NCBI GenBank assembly: GCA_023251255.1
Contig: JAHEZD010000042.1
Coordinates: 1-47,199 of the forward strand
Source of the DNA: Chitinophagaceae bacterium
Lineage (GTDB): Bacteria; Bacteroidota; Bacteroidia; Chitinophagales; Chitinophagaceae
Length of the DNA stretch: 47,199 nt
Direction of reading: 5' to 3'
The position numbers and the translations under genes are program-made. Positions 16,937 to 25,763 of the stretch are shown in pieces. Position 1 is the stretch's first letter. Each line of letters begins with the position of its first letter. The notes under the pieces are model-generated. The model had not been told where the DNA came from, did no database searches, and saw only the letters and a list, made by a program, of their open reading frames with translations.

Positions 16937-18448
16937 TTAGGGTTTAAGGGACACCCATTTTACCACCTGCTGCCATCCACTGCTACTACCAATGGCTTGT
17001 ACTATAAAAATACCAGAAAAAAACTGTGGCAAATGCAAATAGTTCATGCCCATTTGTGCCATGCCATTGGCTAGGGTTTTGCCATGTACATCCAACACCC
17101 GCAATTGCATATTTTCATTGGAACTGTTCAGCACCATTAATGTGCTGCCCTGTTTAAATATTCTGATAAGGCCCGATGACTGTCTATCAAGATGGGCAAT
17201 AGTTGAATAAAATTGACTGCCATCTTTCCGGTTCAGTACCAGTCTGAAAAAGTTGCCCTTTACTTCTCCCGCTTTTCTTACAAGGCTATACTGCAGGCCG
17301 GCAGCCCCAACAATGGCCAATGGTTCAAACTGTATCCCATCCATTGATTGCTCAATGGTGCAATTGGCAAGCTGGTCCGTTATGGCCAACACCCAATTGA
17401 AAACGATATCGCCGTTATGCTTGGCTACATTCCAAAGAAGCAGTTCATTGGCCAGTACCTGGCTACAGGTTTGTGTACCGATATTGGTAAGCCCCGATGT
17501 GGCACCCGTAACAATGTTGCTGTTGCATACCACATTGTTCAAGGCTGTACCGTTTGTATTGGAACTGGTAATCCTTACCCCATAACCACTGGCATTTACA
17601 TGGAGTGTATTCTGGTTGAACGTATTGTAATTACCCCAGCCCGGCTGCTGTATATGTGTTTGGAAACCGTCAAGGTAGGTAGTGGTTCCCGTGTTCAATT
17701 CAATGGTCCAATAATTACCTTTTACATCTATCCAGCTATCGCCACCATTTATATTGGAAAGTCCTGTACCATTGAATGTATTGCCACGCACCAGTCCGTA
17801 TTTAGTTCCTTCCTTAATGTCCACGTTTTCTGCCAGCACATAATTGCCAAAGCTGTTGTTAAGGACCTTGTTGTAATTGCAGGTATCCACATTGCAGTAG
17901 GTATTCGTACACCAATTTTCATAAGCAGACCCAATGTAGATGCCCTCACCCTCACCGGGCACAAGGATGCCACAGGAATCAACATAGCAGTTCTTAACAG
18001 TGCAGTAGCTGGAATACCTACGGAGGTTGATGCCTGCTTGGCCATTGTAAACAGACTGCACACTGTCAATAGTAATGTACTGGGAACTGTCTACCATAAT
18101 CCCATTCTTGCAATTGCGTGTGGTAAAGCCCTTGAGTACCCAATATTTATTTCCCTTGAACTGGAAGCCATAGCCCGTTGTATGGGTGCCCGTTGTAAGT
18201 ACTGCGTTGCGACTGCCCATCACGGTGATGAGCTGCGTTGCCGTTCCATCCAGCCCAATTGGAGGGAGGAAAATGCCACTTGACAAATCATACACACCAT
18301 CGGCAAGTACAATGGTCTGGCCCGGCTGGGCGGCATCCAATGCATTCTTCAACTGCGAAGCAGTAGCTACATTCACAATCTGTGCATGGGAAGCAACATA
18401 AGAAAAAAAGGAGGCAAGGAACAAGTAAAGGAACTTCATCATCAACAT
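16937..18448 (-). CDS. Secreted parallel beta-helix protein, putative polysaccharide lyase, T9SS sorted
   Basis: About 503 residues. The frame opens at 18490, but the signal peptide begins at MLMMKFLYLFLASFFS, so 18448 (or the ATGs at 18442/18439) is more likely. A right-handed beta-helix spans about residues 25-330 with repeated N-ladder turns (VKNCYVDSCGI, NKVLNNSFGNYVLAENVDIKEG, LVRGNTFNGTGLS). PL6 catalytic motifs NKS and LRxG are absent, so this is not a fourth PL6; a PL9/PL31-like or other beta-helix lyase is possible. A type-A T9SS domain ends the protein (IRIFKQGSTLMVLN to VKWVSLKP), so it should reach the cell surface. Placement between the SDR gene and gntR supports a role in the same uronate pathway. 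Confidence 0.75.
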   Translation of the reverse strand: MLMMKFLYLFLASFFSYVASHAQIVNVATASQLKNALDAAQPGQTIVLADGVYDLSSGIFLPPIGLDGTATQLITVMGSRNAVLTTGTHTTGYGFQFKGNKYWVLKGFTTRNCKNGIMVDSSQYITIDSVQSVYNGQAGINLRRYSSYCTVKNCYVDSCGILVPGEGEGIYIGSAYENWCTNTYCNVDTCNYNKVLNNSFGNYVLAENVDIKEGTKYGLVRGNTFNGTGLSNINGGDSWIDVKGNYWTIELNTGTTTYLDGFQTHIQQPGWGNYNTFNQNTLHVNASGYGVRITSSNTNGTALNNVVCNSNIVTGATSGLTNIGTQTCSQVLANELLLWNVAKHNGDIVFNWVLAITDQLANCTIEQSMDGIQFEPLAIVGAAGLQYSLVRKAGEVKGNFFRLVLNRKDGSQFYSTIAHLDRQSSGLIRIFKQGSTLMVLNSSNENMQLRVLDVHGKTLANGMAQMGMNYLHLPQFFSGIFIVQAIGSSSGWQQVVKWVSLKP

Positions 18449-18494
18449 ATAAATAGTGACTGAATGAAGTAAGCAAGCATGATGCGACAAATAT

Positions 18495-18549
18495 CAAAAA
18501 CAAAATTCCAAATGCCGCTTAAATTTTTATTTAAGTAGCATTTGGAATT
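18495..18549 (-). terminator. Intrinsic terminator after the kduI-SDR pair
   Basis: Hairpin with outer arms AATTCCAAATGC / GCATTTGGAATT (18504-18515, 18538-18549) and inner arms CTTAAAT / ATTTAAG around a TTTT loop, two mismatched bases between. On the minus strand it is followed by TTTTGTTTTTG. It would end transcripts from the SDR gene before the beta-helix gene. Confidence 0.65.
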
Positions 18550-18591
18550 CTTAAGAAATAACAGATATTACGCAAATAACTATGGGAATAA

Positions 18592-18680
18592 TGTCAGCCT
18601 GAGGCCCTCGAAGGCGATTTAGTTTCCAAAAAGGGTTTCGACAGGCCTGCCTGCCGGCAAAGGCAGGCTCAACCCGACAT
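18592..18680. repeat. Intergenic palindrome with nested CCTGCC element, copy 3
   Basis: Starts TGTCAGCCTGAGGCCCTCG and ends GGCTCAACCCGACAT, with the nested CCTGCC...GGCAGG palindrome as in copy 2. It lies just downstream of the SDR gene and upstream of the terminator at 18504. Confidence 0.75.
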
Positions 18681-18728
18681 CCGTATTTAAAAATTGTGTA
18701 ACGTCAGTAAGTAAAAGAAATCTGGTAA

Positions 18729-19550
18729 CTAAACCCCACCAAATATGCTGAAACCACCATCCACACAAATCATGGAACCGGTAACAAACTTACTGGCATC
18801 ACTTAGCAACCATACCAAGGCACCTTGCAGCTCATCTGGATTGCCAAAGCGCTTGAAAGGAGTTTGCCTGATCACCGATTCTCCACGTTCTGTATAGCCG
18901 CCCTCTTTTTTGGTAAGCAGGTAACGGTTCTGCTCAGTTAAGAAGAAACCGGGAGCCAATGCATTCATCCTGATTTTATCACCATAGCGGTTGGCCAGTT
19001 CCACTGCAAACCACTGGTTGTAACAGTCCACAGCAGCCTTGCCCATATTGTATCCCAGCACTTTGGTAATGGCCCTTTTGCTGTTCATGGAAGATATGTT
19101 CACGATGCTGCCGTTACCAGTAGCAGCAATGGCCTCACCGAAAACCTGTGTGGGGATCAATGTGCCCCAAAGATTGATGTCCATTGTTTTTTTCATGCCT
19201 TCCATGTTCATGGAAAAGACGCTTTCATTTGGTTGCAGTACACCTTCTGGCATATTGCCACCAGCGGCATTCACCAAACCGTCTATTTTACCAAAAGCAT
19301 CCAGCACCTGTTGTTTGCAAACCTGCAATTGGTCTTCCTGCAGCACATCTGCCACCAGCGCAATGGCCTTGCCTCCCTTGGCATTGATGTCTGCAGCACG
19401 TTGTTCGGCTACTTCCTTCTTCCGTCCCAGGATACCCACTGCACCGCCAGCTTCCACAATGGCTTCTATAAAAGCATTGCCCAAGATACCGGTTCCGCCA
19501 GTTACCACAATTACTTTGCCTGCAAGGCTATAACTGTTTAATATGCTCAT
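18729..19550 (-). CDS. SDR-family oxidoreductase of uronate catabolism (KduD/DehR/mannonate-oxidoreductase-like)
   Basis: A 273-residue classical short-chain dehydrogenase: nucleotide motif TGGTGILG (17-24), NAAG (94-97), catalytic Ser near 153-154, Y167 and K171 in GYNMGKAA, and PG near ALAPGFF. It is about 20 residues longer than KduD, with an extra NMPEGVLQPNESVFSMNM insert after NAAG, like the SDR enzymes annotated as D-mannonate oxidoreductases. With KduI immediately upstream, the simplest role is NAD(P)H reduction of 2,5-diketo-3-deoxygluconate (or of DEH directly) to 2-keto-3-deoxygluconate. Fructuronate reduction is the main alternative. It begins 148 bp after kduI. A terminator hairpin follows its stop. 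Confidence 0.8.
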   Translation of the reverse strand: MSILNSYSLAGKVIVVTGGTGILGNAFIEAIVEAGGAVGILGRKKEVAEQRAADINAKGGKAIALVADVLQEDQLQVCKQQVLDAFGKIDGLVNAAGGNMPEGVLQPNESVFSMNMEGMKKTMDINLWGTLIPTQVFGEAIAATGNGSIVNISSMNSKRAITKVLGYNMGKAAVDCYNQWFAVELANRYGDKIRMNALAPGFFLTEQNRYLLTKKEGGYTERGESVIRQTPFKRFGNPDELQGALVWLLSDASKFVTGSMICVDGGFSIFGGV

Positions 19551-19604
19551 GATTCTATATTTATTGATTGATGATTAATAAGTACTGGTCCATTCATACC
19601 GAAC

Positions 19605-19695
19605 ATTGATTGTTGAAAATTGAGCATTGAACATTTGCTTTGTAATGCTCGTCCTGAAATGTTCAACAATCAATGCTCAATTTCCAATGCTCAAT
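19605..19695. repeat. AT-rich inverted repeat between kduI and the SDR gene
   Basis: Arms ATTGATTGTTGAA (19605-19617) and TTCAACAATCAAT (19662-19674) are perfect complements, and CAATGCTCAATT occurs twice on the right (from 19672 and 19685) matching AATTGAGCATTG on the left. The words GAACATT, GAGCATTG and TTGTTGA are shuffled copies of one another, a common low-complexity intergenic pattern in this phylum. Confidence 0.6.
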
Positions 19696-19698
19696 TGT

Positions 19699-20544
19699 TT
19701 ACAACAAAGAGGCTGCTGGCAAGGGGTCAATGTCTGCATAGTCCTTGTTCTCCCCGGCCATGCCCCAAATGAAACTGTAGCTGGCCGTGCCGCAACCGGA
19801 GTGGATGCTCCAAGCTGGTGACAGTACTGCTTCATGATTGGCTATGACGATATTCTTTGTTTGCTTGGCACCACCCATAAAATGCATCACACGCTGGTCT
19901 TCCGCCACATCAAAATAGAAATACACTTCGCACCTTCTATCATGCAGGTGCGATGGCATGGTGTTCCAAACGCTGCCTGTTTTCAGTACGGTCAGTCCCA
20001 TTACCAATTGGCAGCTCTGCACACCTTCCAAGTGTATGTACTTGTAAATGGTGCGCTCATTGGAAGTTGCCTGGGAACCCAATGACACGGGCGATGCTTC
20101 ACTGCCCTTCAATAACCTTGTTGGATAAGTAGCATGTGCAGGTGATGACAATAAATAGAACAGAGCCGGATTAGCGGCATCTTCGCTTTTGAACAGTACT
20201 TCCTTGCTGCCCATACCAGCGTACACGCAATCATATTTTTCCAAACTGAAAGCTGTTCCATCAACCGTTACGGTTCCTTTTCCGCCCACGTTGATGATGC
20301 CCAGTTCCCTTCTTTCCAGGAAGAAACTGCTTTTCAGGTTCTCGTACGTTGGCAGGGAAACTTCAGTAGAAGCAGGTATAATGGTACCTGCAATCAACCT
20401 GTCGTAATGGGTGTAGGTAAGGTTAAGGCTATCTGTTTTCTTCAAATCGGTCAGCAAGAAAAAACTCCTTAGGTCCTCTGTTGTAAAAGTGGGATACTGC
20501 GTTGGATGTACAGCATGCACCACAGGTAAAGTGTTCAATGACAT
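19699..20544 (-). CDS. kduI: 5-dehydro-4-deoxy-D-glucuronate isomerase
   Basis: A 281-residue cupin-fold isomerase, cytoplasmic (no signal peptide). The zinc ligands of E. coli KduI (H196, H198, E203, H245) are all present with a constant offset of three: H199, H201, E206 and H248, in SHLHDRRCEVYFYFD and WSIHSGCG. KduI converts 5-keto-4-deoxyuronate (the same compound as DEH) to 2,5-diketo-3-deoxygluconate, which an SDR then reduces. It is the first gene of the minus-strand set, divergent from the surface protein at 20790; the 245 bp between them show no motif I can name. KduI is textbook for pectin and glycosaminoglycan breakdown and less usual for alginate. Confidence 0.95.
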   Translation of the reverse strand: MSLNTLPVVHAVHPTQYPTFTTEDLRSFFLLTDLKKTDSLNLTYTHYDRLIAGTIIPASTEVSLPTYENLKSSFFLERRELGIINVGGKGTVTVDGTAFSLEKYDCVYAGMGSKEVLFKSEDAANPALFYLLSSPAHATYPTRLLKGSEASPVSLGSQATSNERTIYKYIHLEGVQSCQLVMGLTVLKTGSVWNTMPSHLHDRRCEVYFYFDVAEDQRVMHFMGGAKQTKNIVIANHEAVLSPAWSIHSGCGTASYSFIWGMAGENKDYADIDPLPAASLL

Positions 20545-20789
20545 GGATAATTTTTAAAAATGAAATAATACCGAAACGGTACATAGTGTGCAAGCGTTGC
20601 AAATTTATTGTACGCTTTTTTATCGGCGGATTTTTTTTTATTGATATGAATCATCGAAAATTTAATTGGCGGCACCGTTTTTTTTTCTACTTTCGATTTC
20701 TTATCATGCTTGCTCCTCCTCTGTAAAACGCGCCAACTACATGGTGCGACTAGGTCCTATTTTATTTATTCAAACAAAAAGTTCGCTGT

Positions 20790-23561
20790 ATGAAAAAAGT
20801 AATTTTTACACTGCTGGGTGCAATCTGTTTTCTTAGTTATTCCTCAGCCACAACCTATTATTGGATTGGAGGCGGTACCACTGCAACAACATTCGCTGCA
20901 AATGCCAGCTATACCACAGACCCAATTACAAGAACCCCAGTAGGTGCAAGTGGGTCCATAACAATTGCTGCTACAGATGTATTTGTGTTTGATGGCACAA
21001 ACCTTGGCACAGTAGCTTCGCCCTACACAGGTCCAGTTACTTTCGCAACTGGTTCCCCATCAGGCGCATTTGCACAATTGAAAATCATCAATGGTGCCAA
21101 CGTTACCATTTCCAGGGCCTCTGCAGGAACCGGCACCATTAGTTTAAGCGGGGATGGCACTGCTGCTGATGACCTCGTGATAGATGCCACAAGCACTTTG
21201 ACCCTTGGTGGGGGCACATACGATTACAATTTTGCCATTGTTTTTGCCACTGGTGCCACAGGTTCAGTAAGTGGCAAATTGTACCTTTCTCCTATTTCAA
21301 CTTTCATCCATACTAGAAGCTATATCACCTGCCCTGTTGCCAATACCTTGACATTTAATAGTGGAGCACAATGTTTTGTAAACGACTCTTTGGCCATTGG
21401 TGGGTTCAACAGCTCTGTGGCCAGCAGCGTTACTTTTAAGAATGGTGCGTCGCTTTATTACTATACCGGCCGCAGCCCAATTGGCAATAACTCTACCACA
21501 CAGATTTCGGTTTTTGACCCTGGCAGTAACCTGTATATCATGCGTACCAACAGAAGCTATGTTGATAATACCACTGCCTACGCAAGTTCCAACTGGAGTG
21601 CCACAAAGACCTTTGCCAACATTTACATACAAAATGGGTCCACTTTCTATTGCGATGGTTCCGTCAATAAAATTGACAACCTTACCATTGATGCTGGTTC
21701 AAGTTTCATAACACATAGCAGTGGGCAAACACCCATTCTTGGAAACCTCACAGTAAATGGCGCTTTGCAAGCACAGGATGGGGCAACTACCACTAGCACC
21801 AATACCATTGTAATGGGCGGCAATACCCCGCAAACAATTTCTGGTACGGGTAGCATTATCGTACCGGGTTTTGTGGTGGCGGACAACTCCGATGTCACAT
21901 TGGGCATGAACGTAAATGTGACTACCACTGCCACCACCACCTCATTGAACATATTTGGCAAACTCAATTTCAATACTTACCAAATATTGGGCAGTGTAGG
22001 ATTTTCTTCAAGGGCGGCCAATACCGCGGTGGGTGTAACGGGTGACCTTGTTGCAGGCTCCTACCAAATAACAAATGTTGTTGGCACGAATGGAAATAAC
22101 GGGTTCACCATTTCTGGTGCTGGCCTATCTGCCAATACCAATGTTGTCGGATTTTCTACTGGAAATTTTTATATCAATCTGTCGAAACCTGCCACGGCTA
22201 CAGCTACAGGGGTAGCTTTAAGTTTTAGCCAAAGTTCTGCCACACTTGCTACATCCAACCCGAACGGGATGGACAGCACCAATGGCTCCGTTACAACCAC
22301 TGGATTAAAGGTTTTCCAAGGGGGCACCAACTATATCATCAACGCAGCTACAACAAAACCGGTTGGTATCAGTTCCGGTACTGCCAATAGCACAATGACG
22401 GTTGGTGATATTACTTTTAATGCAGCAGCGACAACCAATTATGGGATTAGTGTTTCCGGCACATTAACACTGAATAGTGGCAAGCTTACCATACGGTCAA
22501 CAGATTCCATAAAAATAAATTCAGGCAATGCTATTGCCGGAGGAAGTTTTGGGCCATCAAAGTATATTGCCACAGATAGAAGTGGCGCCAATGTGGGCGT
22601 GCTAGCAATAAGCAATTTCAGTAGTGCAAGAACACTACCAGTAGGCAGCACAACAAATTATCTTCCTGTTACACTTACACCAACCACTTCAGATGCTTTT
22701 GCCCTAAGCACTTTTGAAGGCATTACAACAGATGGCACAGCGAATGGTACAGCAATGACTGCTGCTCAAAAAGCCAAAGTGGTAGATGCTGTTTGGACAA
22801 TCAATAGAACAAGTACAAATACGGATAATTGCACTGTAGGCCTCAATTGGCCAGCAAGTTTGGAAGGCAGTTCATTTAGCGGATATGGCAATAGCATTGG
22901 CGTAGCAAGGTACAGTGGCTCTTGGGGCATTGTTGGCGGAAGTGGTGACAATACAACCAATACAGCTACCAATACTTTCAATTCATTTTCACCATTTGGC
23001 GTGGGCCAATTGGGCTATGCATTGCCAGTGAAACTGTACAATCTTTCCGCTAGCGAGCAGCAAGGAAAAGTGAAGGTCCAATGGAACACAGAAGCTGAAA
23101 CAAATGTGGATGCCTATATTATTGAGAGGGCACCCGACGGCATCAATTTTTCCGCTATCAACAATATTGCCGCTACAGGCAACAGGCTGTACACTGCTAT
23201 TGACAATATGCCATTAACTGTAAACTATTACAGGATAAAAATAATTGACAAAAACGGCAGTATTGAATACAGTGCCATTGTAAAAGTGAAACTGAACAGT
23301 ACAAAAGCTGAAATAAGCGTTTATCCCAATCCAGTTAAGGGCAACATGGTTTCGCTGCAATTGTCCAATTTGGAAAAAGGTACAACGACTGTAAAAGTAT
23401 ACAACAACCAAGGCCAACTGATTGCAACAAGGAATTTGAACTATGCCGGGGGCAACCAGGTGGAAAGCATAGCCTTGCCTTCAAGCACTGCTAAGGGTAT
23501 GTACAGGCTGGTGGTGACCAATAACCAAACCAACCTTCAACAGACTATCATGGTTGACTAA
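20790..23561 (+). CDS. Large T9SS-secreted repetitive beta-rich surface protein
   Basis: 923 residues with a signal peptide (KKVIFTLLGAICFLSYSSA). Residues about 20-730 are Thr/Ser/Asn/Gly-rich with many short beta-strand repeats (for example LTFNSGAQCFVND, LTIDAGSSFITHSSG, LTLNSGKLTI), suggesting a long beta-helix or beta-solenoid as in adhesins. Residues about 750-835 resemble a fibronectin-III-like module (LPVKLYNLSASEQQGKVKVQ, NVDAYIIERAPDG). The last about 80 residues are a type-A T9SS sorting domain (ISVYPNPVKGN to QQTIMVD). No catalytic motif is seen. It may be an adhesin or cell-surface structural protein. It is a single-gene unit ending at the terminator at 23588. Link to the alginate genes is by position only. 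Confidence 0.85.
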   Translation: MKKVIFTLLGAICFLSYSSATTYYWIGGGTTATTFAANASYTTDPITRTPVGASGSITIAATDVFVFDGTNLGTVASPYTGPVTFATGSPSGAFAQLKIINGANVTISRASAGTGTISLSGDGTAADDLVIDATSTLTLGGGTYDYNFAIVFATGATGSVSGKLYLSPISTFIHTRSYITCPVANTLTFNSGAQCFVNDSLAIGGFNSSVASSVTFKNGASLYYYTGRSPIGNNSTTQISVFDPGSNLYIMRTNRSYVDNTTAYASSNWSATKTFANIYIQNGSTFYCDGSVNKIDNLTIDAGSSFITHSSGQTPILGNLTVNGALQAQDGATTTSTNTIVMGGNTPQTISGTGSIIVPGFVVADNSDVTLGMNVNVTTTATTTSLNIFGKLNFNTYQILGSVGFSSRAANTAVGVTGDLVAGSYQITNVVGTNGNNGFTISGAGLSANTNVVGFSTGNFYINLSKPATATATGVALSFSQSSATLATSNPNGMDSTNGSVTTTGLKVFQGGTNYIINAATTKPVGISSGTANSTMTVGDITFNAAATTNYGISVSGTLTLNSGKLTIRSTDSIKINSGNAIAGGSFGPSKYIATDRSGANVGVLAISNFSSARTLPVGSTTNYLPVTLTPTTSDAFALSTFEGITTDGTANGTAMTAAQKAKVVDAVWTINRTSTNTDNCTVGLNWPASLEGSSFSGYGNSIGVARYSGSWGIVGGSGDNTTNTATNTFNSFSPFGVGQLGYALPVKLYNLSASEQQGKVKVQWNTEAETNVDAYIIERAPDGINFSAINNIAATGNRLYTAIDNMPLTVNYYRIKIIDKNGSIEYSAIVKVKLNSTKAEISVYPNPVKGNMVSLQLSNLEKGTTTVKVYNNQGQLIATRNLNYAGGNQVESIALPSSTAKGMYRLVVTNNQTNLQQTIMVD

Positions 23562-23587
23562 CTAACCTATAATCAATGAAGAGAAAC

Positions 23588-23618
23588 AAAAAAGGGTGCT
23601 GGATCAGCATCCTTTTTT
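23588..23618. terminator. Bidirectional intrinsic terminator
   Basis: AAAAAAGGGTGCTG, loop GATC-like centre, then CAGCATCCTTTTTT: a stem broken only by one G-U pair, flanked by A and T runs so that it can work on both strands. It lies 26 bp after the surface-protein stop. The rest of 23562-23829 shows no supported gene. Confidence 0.9.
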
Positions 23619-23829
23619 GTTGTGCGCAGTATCTGCCATTGCTCAACGGTACACCGAATAGGCGATCCCTGCAAACAAGGCTTGCTCATTCCCCCCTTGG
23701 GAGCAACCAATTTTTTTCTTAAGAAATTTGAAGAAATGTTTCATTTGGAAAGTACTTTTGACAGGGGCAACAATTATTTGCTCAAAAAAACACTTGTCCT
23801 TATTGAATCTCAACGTTTTACCTGACCGC

Positions 23830-24261
23830 TCACTTGATTAGTATTTTATAGAATTTTTCAAGTTCAATGGTTTCTGCCAGTGTGAGGGAACCCTGTTTGT
23901 TGTATTTCATTTGCAATCCGTTAACAGTTTTATGCTGGGGATACTTATCAAGAATGGCGGACAGCATCATGGGCAGTTTCCCGTCTTTGGTTTTCTCCTC
24001 GGTAGGCTTCAGGTCTAAAGGCGTTTTGTCCCTTACGGGCAGCTTGGCTATAGTGGCTTCCAAGGTGGCCAGCCAACCAGCCGGCATATCGGCTATCTTT
24101 TGTGCCTTGCTGTGCAGTCCCTGCAACTGCCCCCTAGTAAGGAAACCCCTGTCCTCATATTGGTGCATGAGGCTCATGATGAACAAAGCGTCCTTATTGG
24201 CCGCATAACATGCTTCCAGTACTTTGTCAATAACATCCACACCTTGCTTCTTCTTCAACAT
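23830..24261 (-). CDS. Conserved-looking hypothetical protein
   Basis: 143 residues, no signal peptide and no membrane segment. I do not recognise the family. The first half is predicted helical (DVIDKVLEACYAANKDALFIMSLMHQYEDRGFLTRGQLQGLHSKAQ), the middle has a charged, Pro/Lys-rich linker (LDLKPTEEKTKDGK), and the end is helical (LTLAETIELEKFYKILIK). It lies 15 bp after tcdA in the same direction, making it the last gene of a tatD-tcdA-unknown set. The tight spacing and sensible codon pattern support a real gene. A role in tRNA or nucleic-acid metabolism could be guessed from the neighbours, but nothing in the sequence shows it. Confidence 0.75.
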   Translation of the reverse strand: MLKKKQGVDVIDKVLEACYAANKDALFIMSLMHQYEDRGFLTRGQLQGLHSKAQKIADMPAGWLATLEATIAKLPVRDKTPLDLKPTEEKTKDGKLPMMLSAILDKYPQHKTVNGLQMKYNKQGSLTLAETIELEKFYKILIK

Positions 24262-24276
24262 AGAACATGAAATTAG

Positions 24277-25011
24277 CTATAATGCATTGGGTAAATCAAT
24301 CAAATCCCTAATGGCCACAGAAGCCGCCGCCGCACCAAATACCGCCGGCATGTAGGACATGGTACCATAAGCAGATTTCTTGTAGTTGCTGCCATCGGTC
24401 AATATCAGGCTCCCTTCCACATTCTTTTCGGGGGAGAAGACCACTTTGATGCCCCTGTATATTTGATGGGCCTTCAGGTTCTTGCGCACCTGCTGGGCAA
24501 AGGGACAGTGATGGGTTTTGGCAATATCCACAATCTGCAACTGTGTGGGGTCCATTTTGCCACCAGCTCCCATGCTGCTCACAATGGGGAGCCCTGCTTC
24601 GTAAGCCAACCGCAGGAATGTGATTTTGGGCGTAATGCTGTCAATGGCATCAATGATATAATCCGGTGGCGCGGCCAGTAGTTCCTGCACCATCTCGGGA
24701 TTGATGAACTGCTGCACCACATGCAGCTCCAGTTCCGGATTGATGGCCTTCAGCCTTTCTGCCATAATCAAGGCTTTTGACTGGCCATGATTGGTGGCCA
24801 GTGCGGGCAACTGCCTGTTCCTATTGGTGGGGTCAACCACGTCGCCATCAATTATGGTCATTCGCCCCACGCCACTGCGTGCAATGAACTCGGCAGCAAA
24901 GGACCCCACACCGCCCAGCCCCACCACCATCACATGCTGCCGGGTAAGCTGTTTCACTTTGTTTTCACCAATCAATAAGCTCGTTCTCGAAAGCCAGGAA
25001 ATATCGTTCAT
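24277..25011 (-). CDS. tcdA: tRNA threonylcarbamoyladenosine dehydratase (TcdA/CsdL)
   Basis: A 244-residue member of the ThiF/MoeB/E1 superfamily: ATP-binding GLGGVGS (31-37), DGDVVDPTNRNRQ (55-67), and the TcdA-specific end region with GSNYKKSAYGTMSYMPAVFG. TcdA uses ATP to cyclise t6A37 to ct6A in tRNAs that read ANN codons. Length and motif order are those of the family; ThiF and MoeB differ by carrying a zinc-binding CxxC pair, which is not seen here. Its ATG overlaps the tatD stop by one base (TAATG), so translation is coupled. Confidence 0.93.
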   Translation of the reverse strand: MNDISWLSRTSLLIGENKVKQLTRQHVMVVGLGGVGSFAAEFIARSGVGRMTIIDGDVVDPTNRNRQLPALATNHGQSKALIMAERLKAINPELELHVVQQFINPEMVQELLAAPPDYIIDAIDSITPKITFLRLAYEAGLPIVSSMGAGGKMDPTQLQIVDIAKTHHCPFAQQVRKNLKAHQIYRGIKVVFSPEKNVEGSLILTDGSNYKKSAYGTMSYMPAVFGAAAASVAIRDLIDLPNAL

Positions 25012-25661
25012 TATATCAGCAGTTGGGCAGCACCAAAAACGGTGGCTGCATTTGTTTGTAGCTGCAAACTAAGTTCATTGGTACCAATCTGTAAAATGGA
25101 AGCGGCCAATTGATAGGTTTCCTCAATGGTGATGACTGCATCATCTGTTTCCAGGAAGATATTATTGATGGGCAATGCTGCAAAGACTGCTTGCATCCTT
25201 TCATGTTCCAGCACTTTGCCAAAGGAAAGCCAGTGGCCCTGCTGGACAATCTTCCTTGCCAATGCCAATGATTTATTGAACCCGTGAAAAATAACAGGCA
25301 CTTTGTTCTGTGCCTGCTTCAGCAGTTGCAGCACATCTTCATGGGCCCTGACACAATGGACAATGATTGGCTTATTGATCTGGTTGGCCCATTGCACCTG
25401 TGCCCCAAAAACCTCCTGTTGCAAACTGTAATCGGTGGAGCAGGCCCTGTCCAGGCCACACTCCCCTATGGCAAGTACATTACCTTTCTGGCTGCTCAAA
25501 CGGAGGTGCCCCATTTCCTGCTGCCAGGTAGCCGCATGTACATACCAGGGATGGAGGCCTATGGAATACCTGCCAGCCAGTTCCACCCGATCAAAATCCT
25601 GGTGCAGGTTCTGAATGGCAAAACCTACTGCAGCTTGGTGTGTATGTATATTAATGAACAA
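25011..25661 (-). CDS. TatD-family metal-dependent deoxyribonuclease/hydrolase
   Basis: 216 residues, somewhat shorter than typical TatD (about 260). Metal-binding and catalytic motifs are in order: NIHTH (4-8), AIGECGLDR, IVHCVRAHED, FHGFNKS, and LETDDA near the end. TatD enzymes are Mg-dependent 3'-5' exonucleases or D-aminoacyl-tRNA-related hydrolases. The short length comes from compact loops, as in many Bacteroidota copies. It is the first gene of the tatD-tcdA-unknown set, separated from the peroxiredoxin group upstream by a terminator. Confidence 0.9.
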   Translation of the reverse strand: MFINIHTHQAAVGFAIQNLHQDFDRVELAGRYSIGLHPWYVHAATWQQEMGHLRLSSQKGNVLAIGECGLDRACSTDYSLQQEVFGAQVQWANQINKPIIVHCVRAHEDVLQLLKQAQNKVPVIFHGFNKSLALARKIVQQGHWLSFGKVLEHERMQAVFAALPINNIFLETDDAVITIEETYQLAASILQIGTNELSLQLQTNAATVFGAAQLLI

Positions 25662-25702
25662 TCAACTATTTTGAAGTGACAAGATAAGAATATAGGCACC
25701 AC

Positions 25703-25746
25703 AAAAAATCGCAGCACCCATTCCGCAAGGAACAAATGCTGCGATT
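25703..25746 (-). terminator. Intrinsic terminator of the peroxiredoxin operon
   Basis: Perfect 10-bp arms AATCGCAGCA (25707-25716) and TGCTGCGATT (25737-25746); on the minus strand the stem is followed by a run of six T. It lies 17 bp after the stop of the 84-residue gene. Confidence 0.9.
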
Positions 25747-25763
25747 GTTAGCGGCCAGTAATA

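Noticed and set aside
18470-18484. The 15-mer GTAAGCAAGCATGAT shared with the PL6 leader region at 10623-10637
   Set aside because: It lies in the opposite orientation relative to the gene here and occurs with no further flanking similarity, so chance or a dispersed word is more likely than a shared control site.
23622-23825. 67-codon plus-strand frame after the surface-protein terminator
   Set aside because: No domain, no neighbour in operon distance, and it follows directly on a strong terminator.
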